Shown here piece after piece: positions 20,201 through 33,231 of a DNA stretch of 64,000 nucleotides. The first letter of the stretch is position 1. Each line of letters starts with the position of its first letter. The DNA is taken from NCBI GenBank assembly GCA_037693485.1, contig CM075348.1:31180501-31244500 (forward strand). Reading direction: 5' to 3'. Under the pieces are notes generated by a model. The model worked only from the letters and a program-made list of their open reading frames with translations. It made no database searches and had not been told where the DNA came from. The position numbers were made by a program, and so were the translations under genes. Origin of the DNA: Kitagawia praeruptora (lineage: Eukaryota > Streptophyta > Magnoliopsida > Apiales > Apiaceae).

Positions 20201-20666
20201 ATGCCTCGACCAAGCAAGTCCACCCAACGCCAAGCACTCAGTGCCACTAGAGAAGAGCCCCTAGTCCCTATCCCGGAGCAAGTCCCGCCTAACCAGATCC
20301 CGGTCCAGGAGAGGCTCGGGATCGGCCCCAATGACGCCCGAGTCACCGTTGAGGTGAACCGATATAAATATACAGATATGCCTCTTGACTCCGCGCAAAT
20401 GGAAAACCTGACCCTGGAGGAGCTGGCCGAAGCAATCCGAGCCTACCAAAGTCGTCCCCCTCCAATACCTGAGCTCGAACAAGCGGAGAACTCCGAAGGG
20501 TCAGCGAACTCCCACCAATCCTGAGCTTCGGTCTTTGCCTGCCTCGGAAACCAAGGCAAAGCAGCTAAGAAAGACCACAACGCCCAAAGCTTAGTCAGGG
20601 ATGACTGGACCGATAAACTCAAGAAAATGGAAAGGCTCCGGGAAAGGATAAGGCAGGAGGAACAGG
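20201..20666 (+). pseudogene. gag: N-terminal part of Tat-like gag, interrupted
   Basis: ATG at 20201 opens a 107-residue stretch beginning MPRPSKSTQRQALSATREE, rich in Pro and Gln, up to a TGA at 20522. The same frame then continues without a stop through a charged helical section (KKMERLRERIRQEE) to 20666, where the nested element begins. It resumes in frame at 31310, just past the duplicated target. The TGA fits a CGA codon with one C-to-T change. This is the amino-terminal linker of gag, upstream of the capsid-like domain. Confidence 0.75.
20662..20666 (+). repeat. TSD acagg, left copy
   Basis: Direct repeat of 31305-31309. It marks insertion of the nested element into the Tat-like gag. 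Confidence 0.9.
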
Positions 20667-23600
20667 TGTAATAACCCTAACTTTAGCAAAACTACAGTGA
20701 TCACATGAATAGTAAATTTCGAGGATTTAGAGAAATGGTATATAGGTACTCCATAATGGAAACGGAAAATGAATAAACAGAAACCATATTAGTGTTGTAC
20801 ATTGAAATTAAGTGACTCGAAATGACGATGGATTTCAGAAATTCCTAAATATGGATTTTTGAGGATTTTGAGTTCGAACGAGCTTCTATATATTGGATAT
20901 TAAGGAACATAGAAATATTAAAGGAATCATATATTGAGGAATTAGTGAATTTAAGTTAAACCAAGGGATTTTTAAGTTAAGAGAATGCTAAGGGAATTTG
21001 GATTTTTTTTAAACGATTTCAAAACCACTGGATAATGAGATATATTTGAAACGAACCACAATTAGACGAGTATGGAAACCAAGTAACCAAGGTTAGTAAA
21101 TAATAAGGATATTTACCACATTAATATTTACAAAGGTTATTAGTAATTACTTGAGGTTAATAACCCTAGCTTGCTAAATACTCCTCAATGACATCACTAA
21201 TGACATCATCTTCCACTAACACAAATTTAAGGGCAAATTAGTCATTTAACCATGGGATTTTCTACTAAACTCTAGAATACTTGAGAATTATGATAAGATG
21301 AGATAGATAAGATTAGGAGAAGCAACAAGAAATCTCTCCCCTTTCACTTTCATCCAATTCGGCCAAAAACAGTATCAGTCCAGAAAAACAGCCATAACTC
21401 CTTCGTTTCTCAGCCGAATTTCGTGTTCTTTAGCTTTTTGGAAACGTGGTGAGATGCTCTACAACTTTAATTTAGAAGCCTCCTCCAGAAAACGTAGGTA
21501 AGGCCTTCGTTTTTGCGAATCTTCCAGCTGATGAATGGTAAATGAATAGTGAAATCTTAGAATTAACTTTGTTTTCATGGCTTCTTTAGTTGATTCAAGC
21601 TATTATAAGGTGGTTTAAGCATAACCCAAGGCTTACTAGGTGTTATTCAAGTTTCAAAGAGGTATAAATTCTCTTGCCCCTTGTATTTATGGTGAATATT
21701 GAGTTGGTTAGTAGTTAGATGATATAAATGTTAAGTTTAAAATGATTTTGTGTTATAAATGGTTGGATTTGATATGAGATTTGTGTTGTGGACTTGTAAC
21801 CATGGTTGGGATGAATCCCACATGGTGTAGGGTTTAGAATGAGTGTGGAATGATGATTTTGGAATGGTTAAAATATGGAAAGTATGAAAGTACAACAGTT
21901 ATAATGTCCGTTTTTTCGTTAGAATCACACACTGCCCTGTTTTTGGGACACCAGGCCGTACGGTACCTTACTGTCCAGAGTGCTAAGTGACCATGGTATG
22001 ATAGAGCATAGTTCGTAGATCGTTTTGATATAAAGTACGTTAAAATCTGACGTACGGTTTAGGAGAAAAGTCAGTTTTAGTGAAAGGCGTTCGGAAATCG
22101 AAAAAATGTAATTTTGTTAACTTTGAGGCTATGATCAACCTACCTAGACATTTTTAAAAATTATGAAACTTTGGGATGTTATAATGGGGTGATCAGAGAA
22201 CCCTTAGCAACTGACCTTGTGTCAAATTTCGGAATTTATGAATTATGAGGATTTTTACAGTCGAGAGTGGTTGTTAAGGAAAGAATGTAAATCGTTAAAA
22301 ACTTTAATCGGGAATAAGAATGGTTAAGTCCTCGAGACCTATGGAAATAGTAATGGGACATTATAAGAGTGTTATTATATGAGCGTAGGTGGTTAAGTGG
22401 AATATGTTCTGATAATGATCTTTTTCGTGTTTATAGAAACTTCGGGAGAGCCGCGAGCTATACTTCCGACTTACCGAGATCGAGGCAAGATGTCTTCTAT
22501 CTTTGCTTTGAAAAATTATTTATCTTCAAAGAAAAATGATTTCATGGAATAGATATGTGATTCTATTATTATTATATTGTTAAGAATTTGTTTTCATGAT
22601 TTTGGAAATTAAAGGGAGATGTATATGAATATGAGTATGGATATGGATTAAAGGGAGTAAGATTTCTTTTATCCTTATTTTGATAAACTGTTTATGTTTA
22701 AAGAAAAGTGGTTTTGCTAGATAATATATAAATCCTATATCATTATATGGTTAGGGATGTATTCCCTGTTTGTTGAGATTATTTAATATGGATTATGGGT
22801 ATGGATTATGGATATGGATTTTGGATTTGGATATGAATATGAATGGAGCTAATATGCTTTATGGTATAAAGAGATATGAAAGAGAATGGTATCAGTTGTT
22901 ATCTATGGTTATATGGTTTATGATATTATGTTAAGATAATCTTTAAATATTTGTGATTTAATAAATATTATTGATTATTATTTAATACTTTTAAAATAGA
23001 TGGAATAGTTTATGTATATAAGTGCGTATTTGATTTCATTGAATACAGAAGAGATGTCTGAGTCATAATCAAAGTATTATGACATACATATTTTTAAAGG
23101 TGATGATAAATGGAAATGGAAATGATATATGTGAATGGAAATGTGAAAGGAAAAATGGAAGATGTGAAATGGTATTTGATAATGGGAAAATGATTTGAAA
23201 AAGGGGGATCGCAACAGTAAGCGTAAGAGGCTGTATGGTAGTGGCACCGTCCATCATCCAATATTTATTCCGGCCCAAGAGTGCCGAGGGAGGATGTAGT
23301 GGTGGACCTTCCTCCTGGGGGATGGTGGAGAACCTATCTCCGTCTACCGGTAGTAAAAGGGACGGGTACGGAGGACGACTGATCATCGTGCCTCACGTAT
23401 TTTGCAACAGTGAAAATCCCCAACGTTTTCTTTAAAGGAAAGAATTGGAAAATGGTTTTCAGATTTTTATACTGAAAACAGAAAAATGATATGAAAAGAT
23501 GGAATTACTGTTACAGATGAAGAGAAACTGATTTTATATTATGGTATAAAATTTTTGTGCAAAGAAGGAAATTGAAGGATTATAATGAAAGATATAGTTC

Positions 23601-24432
23601 AAATTTCTATGTTATCTTGAGATAATATGTGGAGGGGAAGTGTGAATTATTACCTGAATATAGAGGAGCAATTGATATTATATTGTTGTACCTTTCTTTT
23701 CTTATAATAGGAAGTGGATGATGTATTATTAAATAGGAATGTCATTTTTCTCAAAGTCTATAATTGGTTTCCAGTTATTACATGATATTAGAAGTGAGAC
23801 TGAGGCTATAATATTATATATTTCTTTTCGTACAAAGATAATTGAAAAGTATATGTCCTGAACGGAAATAAAGTTTCCTTCCATAATATCTGAAAAATTG
23901 TTTATTAAAAAATATATATGATGATTATTTTCCTTTGTTGTTAGTTGATAGAAATTATCTTGCTGAGCTATTTTAACTCACTCTTGCTACTTATCTATAT
24001 ACAACTAGGTATGCCGATTCTACGCAGAACGTCCCGCAAGAGGGTAGGGGGAAGGCGACCATCTAAGAGTGCGCTAGCATCGATTCCCGAGGTAGCGTAG
24101 TGGCAGACGGGTTCTGGGAGCTTATGTATAATTAAGTGTGTAAGAATGTAATAAACTTGTGACTGTTGGAACGCTTCATGTCGAAGTGTTATTCAACAAT
24201 GTATTTAAGGATGATTCTGGGTTGTAATAACTGTTAAATTTTAAACTTCTATTATGGTGAATGTTGTTCTCTGAGCATATGACTGGTGTGTATGTGTGTG
24301 TGTTTATTATTGCGAGGTCAACTGCATAAGTATTAATTGTTATAGAAAAAAAAGACCCAAGAGATATTGATATTGAATGGAGATTGGTCCTTGATGGCCC
24401 AGATGTATGACCCCGGATTTGGGGCTGTCACA
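20667..24432 (+). repeat. 5' LTR of the nested Tekay-like element
   Basis: Starts TGTAATAACCCTAAC and ends TTTGGGGCTGTCACA. It matches the 3' LTR along its whole length with about 1% differences by eye, most of them substitutions. Open frames inside it (for example 23386-23069 on the minus strand) recur in both copies and lack codon constraint, so I treat them as chance ORFs. A GTCCATCA to TTCCGGCCCA segment (about 23250-23277) is shared with the LTRs of the 44828-58089 element. Confidence 0.92.
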
Positions 24433-24435
24433 GTT

Positions 24436-24447
24436 TGGTATCAGAGC
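24436..24447 (+). promoter_or_regulatory. Primer binding site, tRNA-iMet type
   Basis: TGGTATCAGAGC three bases after the 5' LTR end. Confidence 0.9.
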
Positions 24448-25700
24448 TTAGAGTCATAATGCTCAGGAACAAGAGTGATAATAATAAATATATCAGTAAT
24501 AATATAAATTGTGAACTCACATCGAGTTCAAGGGGGGTTTATCGAACGAAGCGTTTATTCTAAGTCATGATTATAATTTTATAGATTATTGCTAATAAAG
24601 GTTATTATGCCAAAAGTGTTAAGTTTATGTAGCACACAGGATCGATATGAGAAAGGGAATAGTTGATGTATCAGGAAGTGTACGTTAGATAACCTCGTGA
24701 GTAATCCCAGGGTGATCTATCATCTCTTATTCAAAAAGGGGCCTGTATCTTTTCAAAACTTTTTGGTACCTTTGGAATGTGTTTCAAAATTGTATTTTAT
24801 CTATTTTAGTCAAAATATTTCCCTAAGATTATTTTTGGAAAACGGTATTTATCATCCTGATTAAATATTTTCTTTATACTTCTTATTCCAACTAAGAGGA
24901 ACAATCCTATATGTATACACAAGGACGATCTGTCTGTGTGATTGAAAGTCGGAGGGGACGCCCTCACTTGTGTTACGTACGGGTTCTTCCATCATATTGA
25001 TTTCCCAAAATATTCTTTTGTTTCAAATAAGAGCTATTTAAAACTCTTAATCTTATAAATTGTGGCGGGACACTTGCTTGTTTCTGGGTCCGTTTCAAAT
25101 CAAAGTTTCTTGAATTCTATCAATTGTTTCGAATATAGAAGATTTTAGTAATGGATGGGATAATGGAAGCAAGGTTTAGAGTATACGTGATTATACGAGG
25201 AAACTCGAGATTTCAAGGGAAATTTCAATAAGAGATAATTAGAGCTAGAAGCGTTTCGATATAAAAGAGGAAGGAATTTCGTGAGAAAAAAGGGGTATAA
25301 TTGAGGATTAGTGAGATAAAAGAATATGAGGAATTTTAAGGTATAAATGAGACTTACTATTGAGAGTAAGGTGTATTTTGAGGAAAAAGTCAGAATAAGG
25401 ATAAACAAAGGAAGTGAGATAATTAATGAAGTTTGTGTATTCTGTCTAAATTCTATCGTATTTCGATATTAAATGTTGAGATTCAAGAATATTGATGTAT
25501 ATAAGGTGATTGACTTAAATGAAAAGGTTATCGTGCTAAAGGTGATACGCTTATTTGCTAAAGTTGAATTGAGAATATTATGGCATATAAATGAGTTAGC
25601 TAGTGATATAATTGTGTATAGGAGAATGTGTATATAGAAATGATGTATATTATATCCTAAATTTGGGTGATTAATGAAGAATATTGATATATACAGAATC
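24448..25700 (+). other. Leader of the nested element
   Basis: About 1.25 kb of AT-rich noncoding sequence between the primer site and the gag ATG. The only open frames are short and on the minus strand (25408-25145, 25720-25469), with no recognisable product. Confidence 0.6.
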
Positions 25701-26882
25701 ATGCCGCCTAAGCGTAACAATAGAACGAATGCAAGGGAAAATGAGAGAGATGAAGGAAGTCGAAATAGACAGAATGAAAATGCTCATAATGAACAAAATC
25801 ATGAGGAAGAGGAAGATGAATCAACTGAACAACAAGGAAATCAGGGTGGTAATCCCTTTAACCAATTTATGGAACTATTGAGGCAGAATTTAGTTAATCC
25901 ACAGAATCCTCAACAACCACCTGTTCTTCCCAATCAGGCAGCTAACTCCTTTCGTGCTTTTAAGTCATTAAAACCCCCAGAGTTTGAGGGAACTGTTAAC
26001 CCAGTAGTAGCCCGAGCCTGGTTAAAAGAGATGGAAAAAGCTTTTGAGATATTGAGGGTAGAGGAAGATCAGAAAACAATCTTTGCAGCCTATCTCTTAA
26101 AGGGAGAGGCAAATTATTGGTGGGAAGCTAAGAAGAACCTAGAAGGAGCGGGAGTGATAACCTGGGAGCGTTTTACTAGGGTGTTCTTAGAAAAGTACTC
26201 CCCTAGGTATTTGGAAAACCAAATGGAGATGAAATTTCTGGAATTAAAGCAGGATAATCTATCAGTGGCTGAGTATGAAACTAAATTTACAGAACTGTCG
26301 AGGTTTGTTCCCGAATTTGTGCGTACTGAGGAACAACGAGCAAAAAGGTTCCAACAAGGATTGAAACCATGGCTACGGACGAGAGTGGCACCGTTTGAGT
26401 TAACTGATTATGCTGTGGTAGTTCAAAATGCATCCATTATAGAAGCTGAGAGTGAACAGACTCAAATAGGTCGCGAGAATAAGAAAAGGAGATTTGAGGG
26501 TCAGAAAGGAAGTTCAAGTGAAGGGAGTTACTTTAGCAAGCTTGGTAAAGGACAAAAATCTCCATTTGTGGGAAGGTCAGGGAGTAACAAGGTTGTTAGT
26601 GAGACTGTGAATCAGGGTGGGAAGTCCTCAGGAACATTTCAGTCAAACCAATCAAGACCACCATTACCAGAGTGCAATACATGTGGTAGAAAGCATACAG
26701 GAGCGTGTAGACTATTGGGAGTAACTTGTTATAAATGTGGACAGAAGGGGCACTACTCTGACAGGTGTCCAACCGTTGATGCGAACCCTAGGAATGATGT
26801 CAAGTGTTACCAGTGTGGGAAATTAGGACACATGGCTAGAGATTTCCGTTCTGGTGGTCATTTGCGCCGGGACAAAGTATGA
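25701..26882 (+). CDS. gag: gag of the nested Tekay-like element
   Basis: I prefer the ATG at 25701 (MPPKRNN, the usual chromovirus gag opening) over the frame's first ATG at 25674. That gives 393 residues. A charged Gln/Glu-rich N-terminus is followed by a retrotransposon gag domain (about residues 85-245) with ANYWWEAKK, WERFTRVFLEKY and FVRTEEQRAKRF. After a basic linker come zinc-binding motifs: CNTCGRKHTGAC, CYKCGQKGHYSDRC (intact CCHC) and CYQCGKLGHMARDF, where the last cysteine is Phe. The frame has no internal stop. It ends where protease should begin. It is the only long intact protein of this element. Confidence 0.88.
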   Translation: MPPKRNNRTNARENERDEGSRNRQNENAHNEQNHEEEEDESTEQQGNQGGNPFNQFMELLRQNLVNPQNPQQPPVLPNQAANSFRAFKSLKPPEFEGTVNPVVARAWLKEMEKAFEILRVEEDQKTIFAAYLLKGEANYWWEAKKNLEGAGVITWERFTRVFLEKYSPRYLENQMEMKFLELKQDNLSVAEYETKFTELSRFVPEFVRTEEQRAKRFQQGLKPWLRTRVAPFELTDYAVVVQNASIIEAESEQTQIGRENKKRRFEGQKGSSSEGSYFSKLGKGQKSPFVGRSGSNKVVSETVNQGGKSSGTFQSNQSRPPLPECNTCGRKHTGACRLLGVTCYKCGQKGHYSDRCPTVDANPRNDVKCYQCGKLGHMARDFRSGGHLRRDKV

Positions 26883-27525
26883 CTGCTTCAAATAAACCTA
26901 GTGCCAGAGTGTACAATATGACCTTAGGGGAAGCATTGAAAAAGCCGGATACAGATGCAGGTGAACATTTTCTTTTAACTCTTGTAAGTATAAATGGTTG
27001 GTTAGGAAACAACTTGGTCAATGAATGATGTAGGTAGGTTGACAATCTAGATAAGGAAAATCAGTATCTGTTAGGGGCCATGAAATTCTATGCAACGAAG
27101 AATAAAGTATTTTGGGAAAAGAGCAAACTTGATTAGATACGGACAGGAAATATATATTATAGATAGTATTTTCTTACAATTGTTTCAAGAAATTTTATTC
27201 TAGTCAGATTTCTGGAGGATTTTACAGAGATAGGATATAATAAGATCGAAGTGTTCATCTTTTATGTCATGATAGAGATCAAAATACAGATAAACCATAG
27301 TGAGATACACTACCATTCAGGGGAGGCCAATGTGGTGGCCGATACCCATAACCAAAAGAGGAATGTTGATGAATGACAAGCAAGTTTATGTTGGTCTATT
27401 CTGTGCAAACAAGATAGAGATATTATGAAGGAAAAAGGATGGAGAAAGTGGTATAGAAGTTATAAGGTGTAGATGAAAAGGTATCTATGGACATTTCCGA
27501 CGTGATTCCGGGACGGAATCCTTTT
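26883..27525 (+). pseudogene. Pol remnant after large deletion
   Basis: Just after gag, residues such as ARVYNMTLGEA and HFLLTLVSING recall the region entering a chromovirus protease. Near 27315 a broken frame reads IHYHSGEANVVADT, the typical end of a gypsy RNase H. RT, most of RH and IN are missing. The rest is frameless. Confidence 0.65.
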
Positions 27526-27538
27526 AAGGGGGGAAGGA
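27526..27538 (+). promoter_or_regulatory. Polypurine tract
   Basis: AAGGGGGGAAGGA directly before the TG of the 3' LTR. It serves as plus-strand DNA primer in LTR elements. Confidence 0.85.
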
Positions 27539-30500
27539 TGTAATAACCCTAACTTTAGCAAAACTACAGTGATCACATGAATAGTAAATTTCGAGGATTT
27601 AGAGAAATGGTATATAGGTACTCCATAATGGAAACGGAAAATGAATAAACAGAAACCATATTAGTGTTGTACATTGAAATTAAGTGACTCGAAATGACGA
27701 TGGATTTCAGAAATTCCTAAATATGGATTTTTGAGAATTTTGAGTTCGAACGAGCTTCTATATATTGGATATTAAGGAACATAGAAATATTAAAAGAATC
27801 ATATATTGAGGAATTAGTGAATTTAAGTTAAACCAAGGGATTTTTAAGTTAAGAGAATGCTAAGGGAATTTGGATTTTTTTTAAACGATTTCAAAACCAC
27901 TGGATAATGAGATATATTTGAAACGAACCACAATTAGACGAGTATGGAAACCAAGTAACCAAGGTTAGTAAATAATAAGGATATTTACCACATTAATATT
28001 TACAAAGGTTATTAGTAATTACTTGAGGTTAATAACCCTAGCTTGCTAAATACTCCTCAATGACATCACTAATGACATCATCTTCCACTAACACAAATTT
28101 AAGGGCAAATTAGTCATTTAACCATGGGATTTTCTACTAAACTCTAGAATACTTGAGAATTATGATAAGATGAGATAGATAAGATTAAGAGAAGCAAAAA
28201 GAAATCTCTCCCCTTTCACTTTCATCCAATTCGGCCAAAAACAGTAGCAGTCCAGAAAAACAGCCATAACTCCTTCGTTTCTCAGCCGAATTTCGTGTTC
28301 TTTAGCTTTTTGGAAACGTGGTGAGATGCTCTACAACTTTCATTTAGAAGCCTCCTCCAGAAAACGTAGGTAAGGCCTTCGTTTTTGCGAATCTTCCAGC
28401 TGATGAATGGTAAATGAATAGTGAAATCTTAGAATTAACTTTGCTTTCATGGCTTCTTTAGTTGATTCAAGCTATTATAAGGTGGTTTAAGCATAACCCA
28501 AGGCTTACTAGGTGTTATTCAAGTTTCAAAGAGGTATAAATGCTCTTGCCCCTTGTATTTATGGTGAATATTGAGTTGGTTAGTAGTTAGATGATATAAA
28601 TGTTAAGTTTAAAATGATTTTGTGTTATAAATGGTTGGATTCGATATGAGATTTGTGTTGTAGACTTGTAACCATGGTTGGGATGAAGCCCACATGGTGT
28701 AGGGTTTAGAATGAGTGTGGAATGATGATTTTGGAAAGGTTAAAATATGGAAAGTATGAAAGTACAACAGTTATAATGTCCGTTTTTCGTTAGAATCACA
28801 CACTGCCCTGTTTTTGGGACACTAGTCCGTACGGTACCTTACTGTCCAGAGTGCTAAGTGACCATGGTATGATAGAGCATAGTTCGTAGATCGTTTTGAT
28901 ATAAAGTACGTTAAAATCTGACGTACGGTTTAGGAGAAAAGTCAGTTTTAGTGAAAGACGTTCGGAAATCGAGAAAATGTAATTTTGTTAACTTTGAGGC
29001 TATGATCAACCTACTTAGACATTTTTAAAAATTATGAAACTTTGGGATGTTATAATGGGGTGATCAGAGAACCCTTAGCAACTGACCTTGTGTCAAATTT
29101 CGGAATTTATGAATTATGAGGATTTTTACAGTCGAGAGTGGTTGTTAAGGAAAGAATGTAAATCGTTAAAAACTTTAATCGGGAATAAGAATGGTTAAGT
29201 CCTCGAGACCTATGGAAATAGTAATGGGACATTATAAGAGTATTATTATATGAGCGTAGGTGGTTAAGTGGAATATGTTCTGATAATGATCTTTTTCGTG
29301 TTTATAGAAACTTCGGGAGAGCCGCGAGCTATACTTCCGACTTACCGAGATCGAGGCAAGATGTCTTCTATCTTTACTTTGAAAAATTATTTATCTTCAA
29401 AGAAAAATGATTTCATGGAATAGATATGTGATTCTATTATTATTATATTATTAAGAATTTGTTTTCATGATTTTGGAAATTAAAGGGAGATGTATATGAA
29501 TATGAGTATGGATATGGATTAAAGGGAGCAAGATTTCTTTTATCCTTATTTTGATAAACTGTTTATGTTTAAAGAAAAGTGGTTTTGCTAGATAATATAT
29601 AAATCCTATATTATTATATGGTTAGGGATGTATTCCCTGTTTGTTGAGATTATTTAATATGGATTATGGGTATGGATTATGGATATGGATTTTGGATTTG
29701 GATATGAATATGAATGGAGCTAATATGCTTTATGGTATAAAGAGATATGAAAGAGAATGGTATCAGTTGTTATCTAAGGTTATATGGTTTATGATATTAT
29801 GTTAAGATAATCTTTAAATATTTGTGATTTAATAAATATTATTGATTATTATTTAATACTTTTAAAATAGATGGAATAGTTTATGTATATAAGAGCGTAT
29901 TTGATTTCATTGAATACAGAAGAGATGTCTGAGTCATAATCAAAGTATTATGACATACATATTTTTAAAGGTGATGATAAATGGAAATGGAAATGATATA
30001 TGTGAATGGAAATGTGAAAGGAAAAATGGAAGATGTGAAATGGTATTTGATAATGGAAAAATGATTTGAAAAAGGGGGATCGCAACAGTAAGCGTAAGAG
30101 GCTGTATGGTAGTGGCACCGTCCAGCATCCAATATTTATTCCAGCCCAAGAGTGCCGAGGGAGGATGTAGTGGTGGACCTTCCTCCTGGAGGATGGTGGA
30201 GAACCTATCTCCGTCTACCGGTAGTAAAAGGGACGGGTACGGAGGACGACTGATCATCGTGCCTCACGTATTTGGCAACAGTGAAAATCCCCAACGTTTT
30301 CTTTAAAGGAAAGAATTGGAAAATGGTTTTCAGATTTTTATACTGAAAACAGAAAAATGATATGAAAAGATGGAATTACTGTTACAGATGAAGAGAAACT
30401 GATTTTATATTATGGTATAAAATTTTTGTGCAAAGAAGGAAATGGAAAGATTATAATGAAAGATATAGTTCAAATTTCTATGCTATCTTGAGATAATATG

Positions 30501-31304
30501 TGGAGGGGAAGTGTGAATTATTACCTGAATATAGAGGAGCAATTGATATTATATTGTTGTACCTTTCTTTTCTTATAATAGGAAGTGGATGATGTATTAT
30601 TAAATAGGAATGTCATTTTTCTCAAAGTCTATAATCGGTTTCCAGTTATTACATGATAATAGAAGTGAGACTGAGGCTATAATATTATATATTTCTTTTC
30701 GTACAAAGATAATTGAAAAGTATATGTCCTGAACGGAAATAAAGTTTCCTTCCATAATATCTGAAAAATTGTTTATTAAAAAATATATATGATGATTATT
30801 TTCCTTTGTTGTTAGTTGATAGAAATTATCTTGCTGAGCTATTTTAGCTCACTCTTGCTACTTATCTATATACAGCTAGGTATGCCGATTCTACGCAGAA
30901 CGCCCCGCAAGAGGGTAGGGGGAAGGCAACCTTCTAAGAGTGCGCTAGCATCGATTCCCGAGGTAGCGTAGTGGCAGACGGGTTCTGGGAGCTTATGTAT
31001 AATTAAGTGTGTAAGAATGTAATAAACTTGTGACTGTTGGAACGCTTCATGTCGAAGTGTTATTCAACAATGTATTTAAGGATGATTCTGGGTTGTAATA
31101 ACTGTTAAATTTTAAACTTCTATTATGGTGAATGTTGTTCTCTGAGCATATGACTGGTGTGTATGTGTGTGTGTTTATTATTGCGAGGTCAACTGCATAA
31201 GTATTAATTGTTATAGAAAAAAAAAGACCCAAGAGATATTGATATTGAATGGAGATTGGTCCTTGATGGCCCAGATGTATGACCCCGGATTTGGGGCTGT
31301 CACA
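27539..31304 (+). repeat. 3' LTR of the nested Tekay-like element
   Basis: Same length as the 5' LTR (3766 bp) and about 99% identical by eye. It is followed at once by the duplicated acagg and by in-frame gag of the host Tat element. Confidence 0.92.
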
Positions 31305-31309
31305 ACAGG
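31305..31309 (+). repeat. TSD acagg, right copy
   Basis: Matches 20662-20666. Confidence 0.9.
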
Positions 31310-33231
31310 CCAAGTTGGAACTTAGAGTCCAGAGAAGGCTCCAAGAAGAGGAGGAAAGGATAAGAAAGTCCAGATCCAAAAGAACTCACAAAGAGGTCAG
31401 CCCGGAGGTCATCTCGGACGATGAAGAGCACCCAAACAACCTATTGCAAATGATCCATGAACTACAGCGAAAGGTCAATAGCGACTCTGGATTTGAGGTC
31501 CAGGACACACTCACCCCTTTCAGCTACTCCCTTGAAGCCATACACAGACAAAAGAACCTTAAGCATTACAACTTTGATTCCTTCGATTGGCTGGAAGACC
31601 CAGAGGAACACCTTAACTACTTCGAACAAATAGCCCTGATATACTTCTACAATGACCTAACAAAATGTAGGTTCTTTGCCTCCACATTGAAGGGAGCAGC
31701 CCAGAGGTGGTTCAGCCGGATCCCATCCCGGAGCATACATAGTTGGAAAGAGTTCAGAGAAGCCTTTCACCGGAGGTTCCGAGCTAACAAAACCCCGAAG
31801 TACCACATGTGTCACCTCGAGACAATCAGGCAGCACGACAACGAAGCCCTCTCCGCCTTCATGAAATGATTCCAAGAGGCCATAAACAAAGTCACAAACC
31901 TAGATGAGAGAGAAGCTTTGAGCATATTCCGGAAAAACCTGGACCCGGAGCATAATGAGCGCTACGTACTAGAGCTCGTGCACAAAGAACCCCAGAGCCT
32001 GGCCGCAGCCTATGCCATGGCTGCCAAATTCATCAAAGAAACAGATATCTTACAGGCCATGAGGATGACCAGGCAGGGTACCTCCTCAGGCAGAAACAAA
32101 GATGACCGCTCCAGAAGTGAGTACCAACCAGAAAAAAAATTCAAGCCTAACAAACAGAGCAACTACATCCCCAGCTCTCAATTAGCCATCCCGGACAGAA
32201 GCCACTTTTCCAAGCCCAAGTCTGATGCCAGGCCCCCGAGGCCAGAGAAATCCGGGCCATGCCCCGAGCTCGAGTGGACACCCCTGAACCGGCCCCGAGC
32301 CGAAATACTGAAAAAAGTCCAGGACAAACCCTTTTATTACCCACCTAAACCCATGGTAACAGCTCCGAAAGATAGGCCCAAACACAAGCACTGTGACTAC
32401 CACGCAACTCATGGGCACAACACTAAGAACTGTGTCTCTCTCAAATTCTTCATCGAGGAACAAATCAAGAAGGGGAACATGAACCAATATGTAGCCCGGT
32501 GGACAGCTGAGAGGGGACAAGGATTCGGGACGCAGAAAACTAAAAATGTGGTACACGTAGTGTTGGGTGGCTCCCATTCTCCCCCAAGGAGCCCGGACTC
32601 CGGAGATGAGATAATGATGGTGGAATCTGCCCCGGAGCAAGTCATATCATTCTACAATGCCGACTTTGAGGGAATAGATCCCAACCACAACGAAGCCCTG
32701 GTTGTGAGCTTGGATATCGCTGAAATCGAAGTAAAAAGGATCCTTGTTGACAATGGCTCTTCAGTCAACATACTGTTTAAACATACCATGGACAGGATGC
32801 AGCTCGGGAGTGTCAAAATGAACGAATGTAGGGAAGACCCGCTATACGGCTTCGGCCACAACTTGGTCCCCATTCAAGGAACCCTCTACTTGCCTGTCCA
32901 GTTCGGCACCACCCCGAAGCAAATAACTCATATGGTTAAATTCTATGTGATCAACAGTCCCTCTTCCTACAATGTGATTTTAGGGTGCCCAGCCCTAGCC
33001 AAGCTCCGAGCTGTGATCTCAACCCCGCACCTCAAATTCAAGTTTCCGACAGCCACCGGGGTAGGAGAAGTGAAAGGTGATACTGAAACAGCAAGCCGAT
33101 GCTATGGTCAAGCCTTAGTTATGGTTGAAACTGATCCAGAGAACAAACGCAAAGCCTCCTCTTACCACAAGAACCAAAGCAGAAAGAAACACAAGAACTC
33201 AACTTATAAGAGCCCCGGGAAAGAGGTTTAG
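31310..33231 (+). pseudogene. gag: Tat-like gag and protease, with nonsense codons
   Basis: One reading frame continues from the 5' fragment (20201-20666) to 33231, broken by TGA at 31867. The first part is the capsid-like gag domain (FDSFDWLEDPEEHLNYFEQI, AAQRWFSRIP, FREAFHRRF). The second part (31918 on) has LSIFRKNLDP-type gag C-terminus, a knuckle CDYHATHGHNTKNC, and, from about 32690, the aspartic protease with VDNGSSVNIL (active Asp codon at 32749) and NVILGCPALAKL. A TAG ends it at 33229, but the frame is open again directly after. Both stops fit C-to-T changes (CGA, CAG). Confidence 0.88.

Larger units (their letters stand above)
20667..31304 (+). mobile_element. Nested gag-only LTR element, Tekay/Del-like
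   Basis: A complete element with two 3766-bp LTRs (20667-24432 and 27539-31304), an iMet primer site (24436), one gag ORF, a purine tract and a 5-bp TSD acagg (20662-20666 and 31305-31309). The internal region is only 3.1 kb, and pol is reduced to traces of protease and RNase H. The gag has the chromovirus style. LTR ends (TGTAATAACCC and GGGGCTGTCACA) resemble those of the 44828-58089 element, so both belong to one broader group. It cannot move by itself and would need proteins in trans. Confidence 0.92.

Noticed and set aside
23069..23435. Conserved ORFs on both strands, repeated at 29940-30306
   Set aside because: They lie in the two LTR copies, so they recur because the LTRs are duplicates. 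No recognisable domain.
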